DNA of 64,000 bases. Origin: Cedecea neteri (GTDB lineage: Bacteria > Pseudomonadota > Gammaproteobacteria > Enterobacterales > Enterobacteriaceae). The stretch lies in contig NZ_CP009459.1 of NCBI RefSeq assembly GCF_000758325.1, forward strand, positions 3,038,001 to 3,102,000, in the 5' to 3' direction. Positions 1-9,715 of the stretch are shown here, one piece after another. The stretch's first letter is position 1. Each line of letters starts with the position of its first letter. Below the pieces are notes generated by a model that was not told the origin of the DNA, did no database searches, and saw nothing but the letters and a program-made list of their open reading frames with translations. The translations under genes were made by a program, and so were the position numbers.

Positions 1-1
1 C

Positions 2-529
2 AGCCCGGCGGCCATTAATCTTGATGAAAAAACCTTTGCTGACGACCCGCGCATAACCCAGCTTTATCGCCACTTCCTGCTGAGCAGCGACTGGCAGCAG
101 CGAGCGAATCACCTGACGTTAAGCACGGCTTCTACGCTGCTGTTGACGCATCTGGTGCAGCATTACAGCAGCGTACAGTGGAAACTGCCGACGGTGCGCG
201 GCGGGCTGGCCCCTGTGGTACTGCGCAATGCACAGGCGTATATCGAACAGAACCTGAGCGAGGCGCTGACCCTTGGCGAGCTTGCCCGGCTGGCGGATCT
301 CAGCGAATACCACTTTGCACGTATGTTTAAACAGTCCACCGGCCTGGCGCCTCATCAGTACGTTATGCAGTGCAGAATGGCGAAGGCGGAAACCCTGGTG
401 CGCCAGGGGACACTGCCGCTGACGGAGATCGCGATGGCCTGCGGGTTTAGCTCGCCCAGCCACTTCAGTACCCGCTTTAAAAGCGCCTTTGGCGCAACGC
501 CCTCGCAGCTACGCGCGCTTCAGCCTTGA
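2..529 (+). CDS. AraC-family transcriptional regulator (5' end outside window)
   Basis: The reading frame is open from the first bases of the window and ends with TGA at 527-529, so only the C-terminal 175 residues are seen. The last 100 residues form the double helix-turn-helix DNA-binding domain of AraC/XylS proteins: the run LARLADLSEYHFARMFKQ is the first HTH, and AMACGFSSPSHFSTRFK followed by FGATPSQLR is the second HTH and family signature. The effector-binding half is mostly missing, so the ligand cannot be guessed. Its 3' end overlaps the 3' end of the convergent ydcO gene by 21 bp. The family call is secure; the target is unknown. Confidence 0.9.
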   Translation, partial: SPAAINLDEKTFADDPRITQLYRHFLLSSDWQQRANHLTLSTASTLLLTHLVQHYSSVQWKLPTVRGGLAPVVLRNAQAYIEQNLSEALTLGELARLADLSEYHFARMFKQSTGLAPHQYVMQCRMAKAETLVRQGTLPLTEIAMACGFSSPSHFSTRFKSAFGATPSQLRALQP

Positions 530-1675
530 AAACGCGGTGTAGCAAATCCCCCCGGCGATCACGCCCCAAAATGCAGAGCTGACGCCCAGCAGATTGACAC
601 CTGAGGCGGTAACCAGAAACGTTACGATGGCGGCGTCCCTGTCGCGCTCGTGGTTCAGCGCCTGGTGCAAGCTTCCGGCAATGGTGCCCAGCAGAGCCAG
701 CCCGGCAAGGGTATGGATCCAGGCGAGCGGCAGGGCCGTCAGCAGCGTTGAGATCGCTCCGCCAAATACTCCGGCCAATAAGTAAAATCCCCCTGCAGCC
801 GCGGCGGCAAGCCAGCGTTTGTCTTTGTCGGGATGGGCTTCCGCGCTCTGGCAAATGGCGGCGGTAATGGCGGCGATGCAAACCGAAAATACCCCGAACG
901 GCGCCAGCAGCAGGGCAATCAGCGCCGTCACGACGATCAGCCGTGAAACCGGGACTTTGTAGCCGGAAGCCGCCAGCGTGGCGACGCCAGGGGCATTTTG
1001 TGAGGCCATCGTCACCAGGAAGAAGGGCACGCCGATGCCCAGCAGGCTGGCGAGACTAAATGAGGGGGCTATGAATTCAGGCACAGCGACAGCAACCGGG
1101 ACGCTCCCGGCGTGAAGCTCGCCACTGATAAAGCAAATCAGCAGGCCAGCCAGCATGGCGACAACCACGGCATAGCGCGGAGCAAACACTTTTGCCAGCA
1201 GCCAGCCGGCCAGCATACTGATGCACAGTAAAAAGTGACCCTGTAACGATGTAAACGTATCGAGGCCAAACCGCAGCAAAACCCCGGCCAGCATGGCGGC
1301 GGAGAGTGTCGGGGGGATCAGCCGCATCAGCCTGGCGAACAGGCCGGTAAGGCCGCAAATCAGAATCAGCAGCGAAGCGAAAATAAAAATGCCCACCGCC
1401 TCGCTCAGGCTGTATCCCGGCAGGCTGGTGGCCAGCAGCGCTGCGCCCGGCGTGGACCAGGCCGTCAGGATCGGCTCGCGATACCACAGCGTTAACCCCA
1501 GCGTACTGATGCCCATGGCGAGGCCCAGCATTGTTAACCAGCCAGCGATTTGGTGCGGGTTAGCGCCTGCGGCATCTGCCGCCTGCCAGATAATCGCGGC
1601 GGAACTGGCGTAACCGACCAGGACGGCAACGAACCCGGCCAGAACAGTGGGAAACGGCGGAAGAGAAAGGCGCAT
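509..1675 (-). CDS. ydcO: BenE-family benzoate/H+ symporter, YdcO-like
   Basis: An inner membrane transporter of 388 residues whose length and sequence match E. coli YdcO, a member of the benzoate:proton symporter (BenE) family. It is almost wholly hydrophobic with about ten to twelve membrane segments. The conserved runs GYASSAAIIWQAA near the N terminus, AWSTPGAALL around residue 80, VTMASQNAPG near 220 and AITAAICQSAEAHPD near 270 are family hallmarks. I chose the ATG at 1675, which begins MRLSLPPF as in E. coli; an upstream in-frame start at 1717 would run into the divergent promoter. It is divergent from sutR, as in E. coli. The substrate in vivo is not established. Confidence 0.9.
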   Translation of the reverse strand: MRLSLPPFPTVLAGFVAVLVGYASSAAIIWQAADAAGANPHQIAGWLTMLGLAMGISTLGLTLWYREPILTAWSTPGAALLATSLPGYSLSEAVGIFIFASLLILICGLTGLFARLMRLIPPTLSAAMLAGVLLRFGLDTFTSLQGHFLLCISMLAGWLLAKVFAPRYAVVVAMLAGLLICFISGELHAGSVPVAVAVPEFIAPSFSLASLLGIGVPFFLVTMASQNAPGVATLAASGYKVPVSRLIVVTALIALLLAPFGVFSVCIAAITAAICQSAEAHPDKDKRWLAAAAAGGFYLLAGVFGGAISTLLTALPLAWIHTLAGLALLGTIAGSLHQALNHERDRDAAIVTFLVTASGVNLLGVSSAFWGVIAGGICYTAFSRLKRA

Positions 1676-1687
1676 GGTTGGCTCGCT

Positions 1688-1752
1688 GTGCGTTATAACG
1701 TCCGGGGAATATAGCATCGTGCGTTATAGCGCACAAGGCGCTATACTGCGCC
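1688..1752. promoter_or_regulatory. Divergent ydcO-sutR control region with repeated operator-like motif
   Basis: The 94-bp gap between the two divergent starts carries GTGCGTTATA twice, at 1688-1697 and 1720-1729, and the second copy continues into a dyad (GTGCG-ttata-GCGCAC, 1720-1735). A further GGCGCTATACTGCGCC near 1737-1752 has the same flavour. Regulators of the XRE-cupin type commonly bind dyads between themselves and a divergent transporter. SutR binding here is inference. Confidence 0.5.
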
Positions 1753-1769
1753 CTCAACGGGAGGAGAGA

Positions 1770-2309
1770 ATGGACATAGCGCAACATCTGGCTAACACCC
1801 TGAAAGGCCTGCGTCAGGCCAGAGGCTGGAGCCTGACCTTCGCGGCGAAACAAACCGGCGTATCGAAAGCCATGCTCGGGCAAATCGAACGCAACGAATC
1901 CAGCCCGACCGTCGCCACATTGTGGAAGATTGCCACCGGTTTTAACGTGCCGTTTTCTGTGTTCCTCGAAGCCGGTTCCGCGCCCGTGCGCCCGGTTTTT
2001 GACCCGCAGCAGCGGGAAATGGTGGTGGTGCCGATTTTTCCTTACGATCCGCACCTGCGTTTTGACCACTTTTCTATTTGCCTCGCCCCCGGGGCGCTCA
2101 GCGAGTCATCGGCGCACGACAGCGGCGTGATCGAGCATGTGGTGGTGATAAGCGGCGTGCTGGATATGAATGTTGACGGAGAATGGCGGACGTTGCAGGC
2201 CGGAGAAGGCTTGAAATTTCACGGCGATCGCCCCCACGCTTACCGTAATTCAGGTGGCGATGAGACGCATTTTCATTCGCTGATTCACTATCCGGCGACG
2301 ACGGCATAA
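1770..2309 (+). CDS. sutR: XRE-cupin transcriptional regulator SutR
   Basis: A 179-residue DNA-binding protein matching E. coli SutR (YdcN), a regulator linked to sulfur utilisation genes. Residues about 9-65 form an XRE helix-turn-helix, including GVSKAMLGQIERNESSPT and TLWKIATG. Residues about 105-175 form a cupin with GVIEHVVVISGVLD and the ending HFHSLIHYP. The ATG at 1770 follows a strong GGGAGGAGAG ribosome site; a longer frame opens at 1647 but has no such signal. It is divergent from ydcO and followed by rlhA, the same order as in E. coli. Confidence 0.93.
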   Translation: MDIAQHLANTLKGLRQARGWSLTFAAKQTGVSKAMLGQIERNESSPTVATLWKIATGFNVPFSVFLEAGSAPVRPVFDPQQREMVVVPIFPYDPHLRFDHFSICLAPGALSESSAHDSGVIEHVVVISGVLDMNVDGEWRTLQAGEGLKFHGDRPHAYRNSGGDETHFHSLIHYPATTA

Positions 2310-2380
2310 TCCCTCTGTTTTTGCGCGGGGGAAGTGACTACAATAGCCGCCTTTCGCCCTTACAGAACACGACAAATTTT

Positions 2381-4345
2381 ATGCGCCTGCACGCAAATCA
2401 ACTTGAATTACTCAGCCCTGCCCGTGATACCGCCATCGCCCGCGAAGCCATCCTCCATGGTGCGGATGCGGTTTACATCGGTGGGCCTGGCTTTGGCGCA
2501 CGCCACAACGCCGGCAACAGCCTGCAAGACCTGGCCGAACTGGTGCCGTTTGCCCACCGCTACGGGGCGAAGATTTTTGTTACCCTAAACACCATTCTGC
2601 ATGATGACGAACTGGAGCCAGCTCGCTCGATGATCGTCGACTTGTACGAAGCCGGGGTTGATGCGCTGATTGTGCAGGATATGGGCGTACTGGAAATGGA
2701 TCTGCCGCCGATTGAGCTGCACGCCAGTACCCAGTGCGACATTCGCAGTGTGGAAAAAGCGAAGTTTCTGTCCGATGCAGGTTTCTCGCAAATCGTGCTG
2801 GCGCGCGAGCTGAACCTGCAGCAAATTGCTGCCATTCACCAGAATGTCGACGCGACGATTGAATTCTTTATTCACGGTGCGCTGTGCGTGGCGTATTCCG
2901 GGCAGTGTAATATTTCCCACGCCCAGACCGGGCGCAGCGCCAACCGCGGCGACTGCTCGCAGGCCTGCCGCCTGCCGTACACCCTGAAAGACGACCAGGG
3001 CCGCGTCGTGGCCTATGAAAAACACCTGCTCTCGATGAAAGACAACGATCAGAGCGCCAACCTGGCGGCGTTGGTCGAGGCGGGCGTGCGTTCCTTCAAA
3101 ATTGAAGGGCGTTACAAAGACATGAGCTACGTGAAAAACATCACCGCTTACTACCGTCAGCTGCTGGACGAGCTGATGGAAGGGCGCAGCGACCTGACTC
3201 GTGCGTCTTCCGGCGTGACCTCGCACTACTTTATCCCGTCGCCGGATAAAACTTTCCACCGCGGCAGCACTGACTACTTCGTGAACGAGCGCAAAATCGA
3301 CATCGGCGCATTTGACTCACCGAAATTTGTTGGCCTGCCGGTGGGCGAAGTGCTGAAAGTGAGCAAAGATCACCTCGACGTCATTACCACCGACACATTG
3401 ACTAATGGTGATGGCCTGAACGTGCTGATCAAGCGTGAAATCGTCGGCTTCCGCGCTAATACGGTGGAAAAAACCGGGAAAAATCAGTATCGCGTCTGGC
3501 CAAACGAAATGCCGGAAACGCTGAAAAAGGTGCGCCCTAACCACCCGCTGAACCGTAACCTGGATCACAACTGGCAGCAGGCGCTGCTGAAAACCTCCAG
3601 CGAGCGCCGCGTGGCGGTGGATATCGAACTGAGCGGCAGCCAGCAGCAGCTGGTGATGAAGGCGACCAGCGAAGAGGGCGTCAGCGTTACTCAAACGCTC
3701 GTCGGCCAGTTTGATGTCGCCAATAATCCGCAGAAAGCGTTCGACAGCCTGCGTGACGGCCTGACCAGGCTGGGCCAGACCATGTACTCCGCGCGGAAAG
3801 TGAACATCTTGCTGGAAGAAGCTTTATTTGTGCCAAACGCCCAGCTTAACCAGCTGCGCCGTGATGCCATTGAAGCGCTGACCGAAGCGCGGCTGCAAAA
3901 CTACCAGCGCGGCACCCGTAAAGCGGTGAGCGTGCCACCACCGGTCTACCCGGACAGCCATTTAAGCTTCCTGGCGAACGTGTATAACCATAAAGCGCGT
4001 GAGTTTTATCACCGCTATGGCGTGCAACTGATTGACGCTGCCTATGAAGCACATGAAGAGAAGGGCGAAGTGCCGGTGATGATCACCAAGCACTGCCTGC
4101 GCTTTGCGTTTAATCTCTGCCCGAAACAGGCGAAAGGCAATATTAAGAGCTGGAAGGCCACCCCGATGCAGCTGGTGCATGGCGATGAAGTGCTGACGCT
4201 GAAATTTGACTGCCGCCCGTGCGAAATGCACGTCATCGGCAAGATGAAGAACCATATCCTGAAGATGCCGCTGCCGGGTAGCGTAGTGGCGTCCATCAGC
4301 CCGGACGATTTGATGAAAACGCTGCCGGGCAAAGCGAAGCGTTAA
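2381..4345 (+). CDS. rlhA: 23S rRNA 5-hydroxycytidine C2501 synthase RlhA
   Basis: A 654-residue U32-peptidase-family protein closely matching E. coli RlhA (YdcP). RlhA hydroxylates cytidine 2501 in the peptidyl transferase region of 23S rRNA; the reaction is linked to prephenate and iron. The N-terminal half has ELLSPARDTAIAREAILHGADAVYIGG, here split by residues 10-36, and the family signature FFIHGALCVAYSGQC with further cysteines in RGDCSQACRLPY around residues 190-225, expected to hold an iron-sulfur cluster. The C-terminal part has KHCLRFAFNLCPKQ and FDCRPCEMHV. I chose the ATG at 2381 because it aligns with the E. coli N terminus; the ribosome site is weak. A terminator follows. Confidence 0.93.
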   Translation: MRLHANQLELLSPARDTAIAREAILHGADAVYIGGPGFGARHNAGNSLQDLAELVPFAHRYGAKIFVTLNTILHDDELEPARSMIVDLYEAGVDALIVQDMGVLEMDLPPIELHASTQCDIRSVEKAKFLSDAGFSQIVLARELNLQQIAAIHQNVDATIEFFIHGALCVAYSGQCNISHAQTGRSANRGDCSQACRLPYTLKDDQGRVVAYEKHLLSMKDNDQSANLAALVEAGVRSFKIEGRYKDMSYVKNITAYYRQLLDELMEGRSDLTRASSGVTSHYFIPSPDKTFHRGSTDYFVNERKIDIGAFDSPKFVGLPVGEVLKVSKDHLDVITTDTLTNGDGLNVLIKREIVGFRANTVEKTGKNQYRVWPNEMPETLKKVRPNHPLNRNLDHNWQQALLKTSSERRVAVDIELSGSQQQLVMKATSEEGVSVTQTLVGQFDVANNPQKAFDSLRDGLTRLGQTMYSARKVNILLEEALFVPNAQLNQLRRDAIEALTEARLQNYQRGTRKAVSVPPPVYPDSHLSFLANVYNHKAREFYHRYGVQLIDAAYEAHEEKGEVPVMITKHCLRFAFNLCPKQAKGNIKSWKATPMQLVHGDEVLTLKFDCRPCEMHVIGKMKNHILKMPLPGSVVASISPDDLMKTLPGKAKR

Positions 4346-4362
4346 TTTCCCTGCTTATTATT

Positions 4363-4393
4363 AAAACCGTCTATATCAGGCGGTTTTTTTTTA
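4363..4393 (+). terminator. Rho-independent terminator after rlhA
   Basis: AAAACCG and CGGTTTT form a stem around the loop TCTATATCAGG, followed by a run of T to 4391. It separates rlhA from the arn operon. Confidence 0.85.
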
Positions 4394-4714
4394 ATCATTC
4401 GTAGGGGATAAATTATTATTTGTCACACCCGGAATTATTCCGCGATTAAACAAATAGGCATTAAGCGTGACAAGCAGGTGACAATTTTTGTCTATCTCAG
4501 TCACTTTTTCAGCCAGCAATGCTTAACTTCACGATTTTTCGTTATATCTCACTTTCTTAATACTGTTCTAAGATTTCTTTGTTAAATTCTTTTCATTGAT
4601 AAGATGTTTAGCTAAACAGGCCGTACTTCCCGAGTGTTGTGCTTTTATTTAATTAGCCTGATTCATTATCCCGTCAGCTTTTGGCGTTTAGCGATTTAAT
4701 AAGGAATCCACGTA
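4394..4714 (+). promoter_or_regulatory. arn operon promoter region with PmrA-type box
   Basis: This AT-rich 320-bp gap holds no gene. At 4556-4572 lies CTTAAT-N5-TCTAAG, a close match to the PmrA (BasR) direct repeat YTTAAK-N5-YTTAAK. A possible -10 (ATTGAT) starts 22 bp after the box, the spacing typical of PmrA-activated promoters. A GGA-containing ribosome site (AATAAGGAATCC) lies before the arnB ATG. PmrA control of arn is well established in Salmonella and E. coli; its operation here is inferred from the box. Confidence 0.6.
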
Positions 4715-5854
4715 ATGAGTGATTTTCTGCCTTTTTCACGCCCGGCGTTAGGTGCGGAAGAAATTGCAGCGGTAACGGAAGTCATGCAATCCGGCTGGAT
4801 CACCACCGGGCCGAAAAACCAGGCGCTTGAGAAAGCATTTTGTGACTTAACCGGCAATAAACATGCCATTGCGGTAAGCTCAGCCACCGGCGGGATGCAC
4901 GTTACCCTGATGGCACTTGGGCTGCAGGCGGGTGACGAGGTGATTACCCCCTCACTGACCTGGGTCTCCACGCTCAACATGATTGTGCTGCTGGGTGCCG
5001 AACCAGTAATGATCGACGTCGATCGCGATACGCTGATGGTTACGCCAGAAGCCATTGAAGCGGCCATTACCCCACGCACTAAAGCGATCATTCCCGTGCA
5101 CTACGCGGGGGCGCCTGCCGACATCGACGCTATTCGCGCCATCGGTGAACGTCACGGCATTCCGGTGATTGAAGATGCTGCGCACGCCGCGGGCACCGGG
5201 TACAAAGGCAAGCACGTTGGCGGCAAGGGCACGGCAATCTTCTCTTTCCACGCTATTAAGAACATGACCTGCGCCGAAGGCGGCCTGATCGTCACCGACG
5301 ACGACCAGTTTGCTAACCGCATTCGTAGCCTGAAATTCCACGGCCTGGGCGTAGACGCCTTTGACCGCCAGACCCATGGCCGTGCGCCGCAGGCTGAAGT
5401 TATCTCTCCAGGGTTCAAATACAACCTTGCGGATATCAACGCGGCTATCGCGCTGGTGCAGCTTGGCAAACTGGAGCAGATCAACGTCCGTCGTCAGGAA
5501 ATCGCCGAACGCTACCTCAAAGAGCTGACCGACACGCCATTCCTGCCGCTGGCCACGCCGACCTGGCAGCACCGCCACGCCTGGCACCTGTTTATCATCC
5601 GCGTGGATGAAGCCACCTGCGGTATTTCTCGCAGCGGCCTGATGGAGGCGCTGAAAGAGCGCGGCATCGGCACCGGTCTGCACTTCCGCGCGGCGCACAC
5701 CCAGAAGTATTACCGCGATCGCTACCCGCAGCTTCAACTGCCGAACAGCGACTGGAACAGCGAGCGCATTTGCTCCATTCCGCTGTTCCCAACCATGACC
5801 GACGATGACACTTCCCGCGTCATTACCGCATTACGTGAAATAGCAGGACTTTAA
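4715..5854 (+). CDS. arnB: UDP-4-amino-4-deoxy-L-arabinose aminotransferase ArnB
   Basis: A 379-residue PLP-dependent aminotransferase of the DegT/DnrJ/EryC1 family. It converts UDP-4-keto-arabinose (made by ArnA) to UDP-L-Ara4N with glutamate as amino donor. Lys182 in [14 protein letters not shown] is the expected PLP-binding lysine, and the substrate-binding run [12 protein letters not shown] and [13 protein letters not shown] are present. Length matches E. coli ArnB. It is the first gene of the arn operon; arnC begins 1 bp after its stop. Acts in the cytoplasm. Confidence 0.98.
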   Translation: MSDFLPFSRPALGAEEIAAVTEVMQSGWITTGPKNQALEKAFCDLTGNKHAIAVSSATGGMHVTLMALGLQAGDEVITPSLTWVSTLNMIVLLGAEPVMIDVDRDTLMVTPEAIEAAITPRTKAIIPVHYAGAPADIDAIRAIGERHGIPVIEDAAHAAGTGYKGKHVGGKGTAIFSFHAIKNMTCAEGGLIVTDDDQFANRIRSLKFHGLGVDAFDRQTHGRAPQAEVISPGFKYNLADINAAIALVQLGKLEQINVRRQEIAERYLKELTDTPFLPLATPTWQHRHAWHLFIIRVDEATCGISRSGLMEALKERGIGTGLHFRAAHTQKYYRDRYPQLQLPNSDWNSERICSIPLFPTMTDDDTSRVITALREIAGL

Positions 5855-5855
5855 G

Positions 5856-6836
5856 ATGACGACCCCGGAAACGATCAAAAAAGTATCCGTTGTGATCCCG
5901 GTGTACAACGAACAGGACAGCCTGCCTGAACTGCTTCGCCGTACCACTGAAGCGTGTCAAAAGCTGAACCGTGATTACGAAATTCTCCTCATTGATGATG
6001 GCAGCAGCGATGACTCTGCCGCGATGCTGACCCGCGCGGCAGAAGCCCCGGACAGCCACATCGTCGCGGTGCTGCTGAACCGTAACTATGGCCAGCACTC
6101 GGCAATTATGGCGGGCTTTAGCCACGTCACCGGCGATCTTATCGTCACTCTGGATGCTGACCTGCAGAACCCGCCGGAAGAGATCCCGCGCCTGGTTGAA
6201 AAGGCCGATGAAGGCTATGACGTGGTGGGCACCGTGCGTCAGAATCGCCAGGACAGCTGGTTCCGCAAACGGGCGTCGAAAATGATTAACCACCTGATCC
6301 AGCGTACCACCGGTAAAGCGATGGGTGACTATGGCTGTATGCTGCGCGCCTACCGCCGCCACATCATCGACGCGATGCTGCACTGCCACGAACGCAGCAC
6401 TTTTATCCCGATTCTGGCCAACACCTTTGCCCGTCGCGCTATCGAAATCCCGGTGCACCACGACGAGCGTCAGTTTGGCGACTCGAAGTACAGCTTCATG
6501 CGCCTGATCAACCTGATGTATGACCTGATCACCTGCCTGACCACGACGCCGCTGCGTTTGCTCAGCGTCGTTGGCAGCATTATCGCACTCTCCGGCTTCG
6601 CGCTGGCGGTACTGCTGGTGGTGTTACGTCTTGCTCTTGGCCCGCAGTGGGCGGCAGACGGGGTGTTTATGCTCTTCGCCGTTCTGTTCACCTTTATTGG
6701 CGCCCAGTTCATTGGAATGGGGCTGCTGGGTGAGTACATTGGCCGTATCTATAACGACGTGCGTGCTCGCCCTCGTTACTTTATTCAACGCGTAGTTAGC
6801 AGTGAAACCGCTTTATCTTCAGAGGAAAATCAATAA
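5856..6836 (+). CDS. arnC: Undecaprenyl-phosphate 4-deoxy-4-formamido-L-arabinose transferase ArnC
   Basis: A family 2 glycosyltransferase of 326 residues that moves formylated L-Ara4N from UDP to undecaprenyl phosphate at the inner membrane. The N-terminal catalytic domain shows [10 protein letters not shown], the DxD-type run [11 protein letters not shown] near residue 100 and the metal/acceptor region GDSKYSF near 210. Two membrane segments lie near residues 235-255 and 268-290. Slightly longer than the E. coli protein (322). The stop codon overlaps the arnA start as TAATG. Confidence 0.97.
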   Translation: MTTPETIKKVSVVIPVYNEQDSLPELLRRTTEACQKLNRDYEILLIDDGSSDDSAAMLTRAAEAPDSHIVAVLLNRNYGQHSAIMAGFSHVTGDLIVTLDADLQNPPEEIPRLVEKADEGYDVVGTVRQNRQDSWFRKRASKMINHLIQRTTGKAMGDYGCMLRAYRRHIIDAMLHCHERSTFIPILANTFARRAIEIPVHHDERQFGDSKYSFMRLINLMYDLITCLTTTPLRLLSVVGSIIALSGFALAVLLVVLRLALGPQWAADGVFMLFAVLFTFIGAQFIGMGLLGEYIGRIYNDVRARPRYFIQRVVSSETALSSEENQ

Positions 6837-8818
6837 TGAAAGCAGTTGTTTTCGCCTATCACGATATGGGCTGTGTGGGTGTTCGTGCCCTGGTTGAAGC
6901 AGGCTATGACATTGCAGCAATTTATACTCACCCGGATAACGCCGCTGAGAATAACTTCTTCGGCTCTGTGGCCCGCACGGCGGCAGAATTCGGCATCCCG
7001 GTTTTTGCTCCTGAAGATGTGAACCACCCGCTGTGGGTTGACCGCATTAAAGACGCGCAGCCTGAAGTGATTTTCTCCTTCTACTACCGCAACCTGCTGA
7101 GCGAAGAGATCCTGGACTGTGCTTCCGTCGGTGCATTTAATCTCCACGGCTCTCTGCTGCCTAAATTCCGTGGCCGCGCGCCGCTGAACTGGGTGCTGGT
7201 GAAAGGTGAAACCGAAACCGGCGTTACCCTGCATCGCATGGTGAAACGCGCGGACGCGGGCGACATTGTTGCTCAGGAACGCGTGGCGATTGCCGCAGAA
7301 GATACTGCTCTGACTCTGCACCACAAACTGTGCGAAACCGCGAAATCCCTGCTGGCGACAAGCCTGCCGGTGATCAAAACCGGTCACTTCCCGCAGACCG
7401 CTCAGGACGAATCTAAAGCGACCTATTTCGGCGGTCGTTCACCAAAGGATGGCGCGATCAGCTGGGAAGGCTCTGCAGCAGAAGCCAACAACCTGGTGCG
7501 TGCGGTGACCGAGCCGTGGCCAGGCGCGTTCAGCTACGTGGGCGGCGGCAAATTCATTATCTGGAAAAGCCGTGTGCTGGAAAGCAACAACGGAGCGAAA
7601 GCCGGGACAGTGATCTCCGTTAACCCGCTGGTGATTGCCTGTGGCACCGGTGCTCTGGAAGTCGTGACCGGCCAGGCTGAAAACGGCGTGTACATGCAGG
7701 GTTCCCAGCTGGCACAGTCTCTGGGCCTGGTCAGCGGCGCGATTCTGAGCAGCAAACCAGTTTCCGCTATCAAACGTCGTACCCGCGTACTGATCCTGGG
7801 CGTGAACGGTTTTATCGGTAACCACCTGACCGAACGTCTGCTGCGTGATGACAACTTCGAAATCTTCGGCCTGGACATCGGTTCTGACGCGATTTCTCGC
7901 TTCATCGGCAACGAGCGTTTCCACTTTGTGGAAGGTGATATCAGCATTCACTCCGAGTGGATCGAATACCACATTAAGAAGTGTGACGTTGTTCTGCCGC
8001 TGGTAGCCATCGCGACGCCAATCGAATACACCCGTAACCCGCTGCGCGTATTCGAACTCGACTTCGAAGAGAACCTGAAGATCATCCGCGACTGCGTGAA
8101 ATACAAAAAACGCATTATCTTCCCGTCCACCTCCGAAGTGTACGGCATGTGCACCGACAAGTCGTTTGACGAAGATAACTCCCCGTTGATCGTTGGGCCA
8201 ATCAACAAACAGCGCTGGATTTACTCCGTGTCCAAACAACTGCTTGACCGTGTTATCTGGGCATACGGCGAAAAAGAAGGGCTGCGCTTCACGCTGTTCC
8301 GTCCGTTTAACTGGATGGGCCCGCGTCTGGACAACCTGAACGCCGCGCGTATCGGTAGCTCCCGTGCCATTACCCAGCTGATCCTGAACCTGGTAGAAGG
8401 TTCCCCGATCAAGCTTATCGACGGCGGCAAGCAGAAGCGCTGCTTCACCGACATCGGCGACGGCATCGAAGCGCTGTTCCGCATTATTGAAAACAAAAAC
8501 AATAACTGCGACGGCCAGATCATCAACATCGGTAACCCGGACAACGAAGCGAGCATCAAACAGCTGGCAGAAATGCTGCTGGAAAGCTTCGAACGTCATC
8601 CGCTGCGTAGCCAGTTCCCACCGTTTGCCGGTTTCCGCGAAGTGGAAAGCAGCGCGTACTACGGCAAAGGCTATCAGGACGTTGAGCACCGTAAGCCAAG
8701 CATCCGCAACGCCCAGCGCCTGCTGGACTGGACGCCTGAAGTGCACATGGAGAAAACCATCGATGAAACGCTGGACTTCTTCCTGAAAACCGTTGAGCTG
8801 ACGGACCCTGCTTCATGA
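6836..8818 (+). CDS. arnA: Bifunctional UDP-4-amino-4-deoxy-L-arabinose formyltransferase / UDP-glucuronate decarboxylase ArnA
   Basis: A 660-residue fusion enzyme. The N-terminal domain (to about residue 300) formylates UDP-L-Ara4N: Asn102 and His104 in FNLHGSLLP and Asp140 match the known catalytic triad. The C-terminal domain (from about residue 315) oxidatively decarboxylates UDP-glucuronate: it has the NAD-binding [10 protein letters not shown] and the short-chain dehydrogenase YSVSK pair. Both halves look intact. It overlaps arnC by one base and arnD by four, so translation is probably coupled. A long antisense open frame over this gene is a codon-bias shadow. Confidence 0.98.
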   Translation: MKAVVFAYHDMGCVGVRALVEAGYDIAAIYTHPDNAAENNFFGSVARTAAEFGIPVFAPEDVNHPLWVDRIKDAQPEVIFSFYYRNLLSEEILDCASVGAFNLHGSLLPKFRGRAPLNWVLVKGETETGVTLHRMVKRADAGDIVAQERVAIAAEDTALTLHHKLCETAKSLLATSLPVIKTGHFPQTAQDESKATYFGGRSPKDGAISWEGSAAEANNLVRAVTEPWPGAFSYVGGGKFIIWKSRVLESNNGAKAGTVISVNPLVIACGTGALEVVTGQAENGVYMQGSQLAQSLGLVSGAILSSKPVSAIKRRTRVLILGVNGFIGNHLTERLLRDDNFEIFGLDIGSDAISRFIGNERFHFVEGDISIHSEWIEYHIKKCDVVLPLVAIATPIEYTRNPLRVFELDFEENLKIIRDCVKYKKRIIFPSTSEVYGMCTDKSFDEDNSPLIVGPINKQRWIYSVSKQLLDRVIWAYGEKEGLRFTLFRPFNWMGPRLDNLNAARIGSSRAITQLILNLVEGSPIKLIDGGKQKRCFTDIGDGIEALFRIIENKNNNCDGQIINIGNPDNEASIKQLAEMLLESFERHPLRSQFPPFAGFREVESSAYYGKGYQDVEHRKPSIRNAQRLLDWTPEVHMEKTIDETLDFFLKTVELTDPAS

Positions 8819-9711
8819 GAAAAGTCGGCCTGCGTATTGATGTCGACACCTGGCGAGGCACCCGTGAAGGGGTGCCAAACCTTCTGGAGACGCTAAGTTT
8901 ACACTCGACTCAGGCAACCTTTTTCTTCAGCGTTGGGCCAGACAACATGGGACGCCACTTGTGGCGCCTGATCAAGCCTAAATTCCTGTGGAAGATGCTG
9001 CGCTCTAACGCAGCATCGCTGTATGGCTGGGACATTCTGCTGGCGGGTACCGCGTGGCCCGGGCGCGTGATTGGCGCAGGCAACGCAGAGGTTATCGCTG
9101 CCGCGGCGGACCACCATGAGGTGGGCCTCCATGCCTGGGATCACCATGCCTGGCAGGCCTGGGCGGGCGTATGGGAACAGGACAAACTCGAACAGCAGAT
9201 TCGCCTTGGGCTGAATGCGCTGCAGAAAATTGTCGGGCAGCCTGTAAACTGCTCGGCCGTGGCGGGCTGGCGTGCAGACCAGCGAGTAGTGAAAGCGAAA
9301 GCAGCGTTCCCGTTCCAGTACAACAGCGATTGCCGTGGTACCACGCCGTTTATCCCTGTTTTGTCTAACGGTAGCGAGGCTGCAGTACAAATTCCCGTGA
9401 CGCTGCCAACGTGGGACGAAGTGATTGGTACCGAAGTCAGTAAAGAGAACTTTAACCGTTTTATCCTGGATAAAATTCACCAGGACAGCGGCACACCGGT
9501 TTACACCATCCATGCTGAAGTCGAAGGGATGGTGATGCGAGATTCCTTTAGTGAATTGCTGGCGATGGCTGCCGCCGAGGGGGTTCAGTTCTGCCCGCTC
9601 AGCGAGCTTCTGCCGGACGATTTATCCACGCTGCCGAGAGGCAAAATTGTGCGCGGGACAATTCCAGGCCGCGAAGGCTGGCTGGGTTGCCAACAACTTA
9701 TAGAGTCGTGA
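8815..9711 (+). CDS. arnD: 4-deoxy-4-formamido-L-arabinose-phosphoundecaprenol deformylase ArnD
   Basis: A 298-residue NodB-type polysaccharide deacetylase-family enzyme that removes the formyl group from undecaprenyl-linked L-Ara4FN. The N terminus [17 protein letters not shown] carries the metal-binding aspartate, [13 protein letters not shown] supplies histidine ligands, and the ending region has IHAEVEG. The ATG overlaps the arnA stop (ATGA). It sits in the standard arn order before arnT. Confidence 0.97.
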   Translation: MRKVGLRIDVDTWRGTREGVPNLLETLSLHSTQATFFFSVGPDNMGRHLWRLIKPKFLWKMLRSNAASLYGWDILLAGTAWPGRVIGAGNAEVIAAAADHHEVGLHAWDHHAWQAWAGVWEQDKLEQQIRLGLNALQKIVGQPVNCSAVAGWRADQRVVKAKAAFPFQYNSDCRGTTPFIPVLSNGSEAAVQIPVTLPTWDEVIGTEVSKENFNRFILDKIHQDSGTPVYTIHAEVEGMVMRDSFSELLAMAAAEGVQFCPLSELLPDDLSTLPRGKIVRGTIPGREGWLGCQQLIES

Positions 9712-9715
9712 ACCG

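Noticed and set aside
7439-8746. A 435-codon open frame antisense to arnA
   Set aside because: It lies entirely over a highly conserved arnA with intact motifs in the other strand; composition is that of a codon-bias shadow and no ribosome site or family motif is present.
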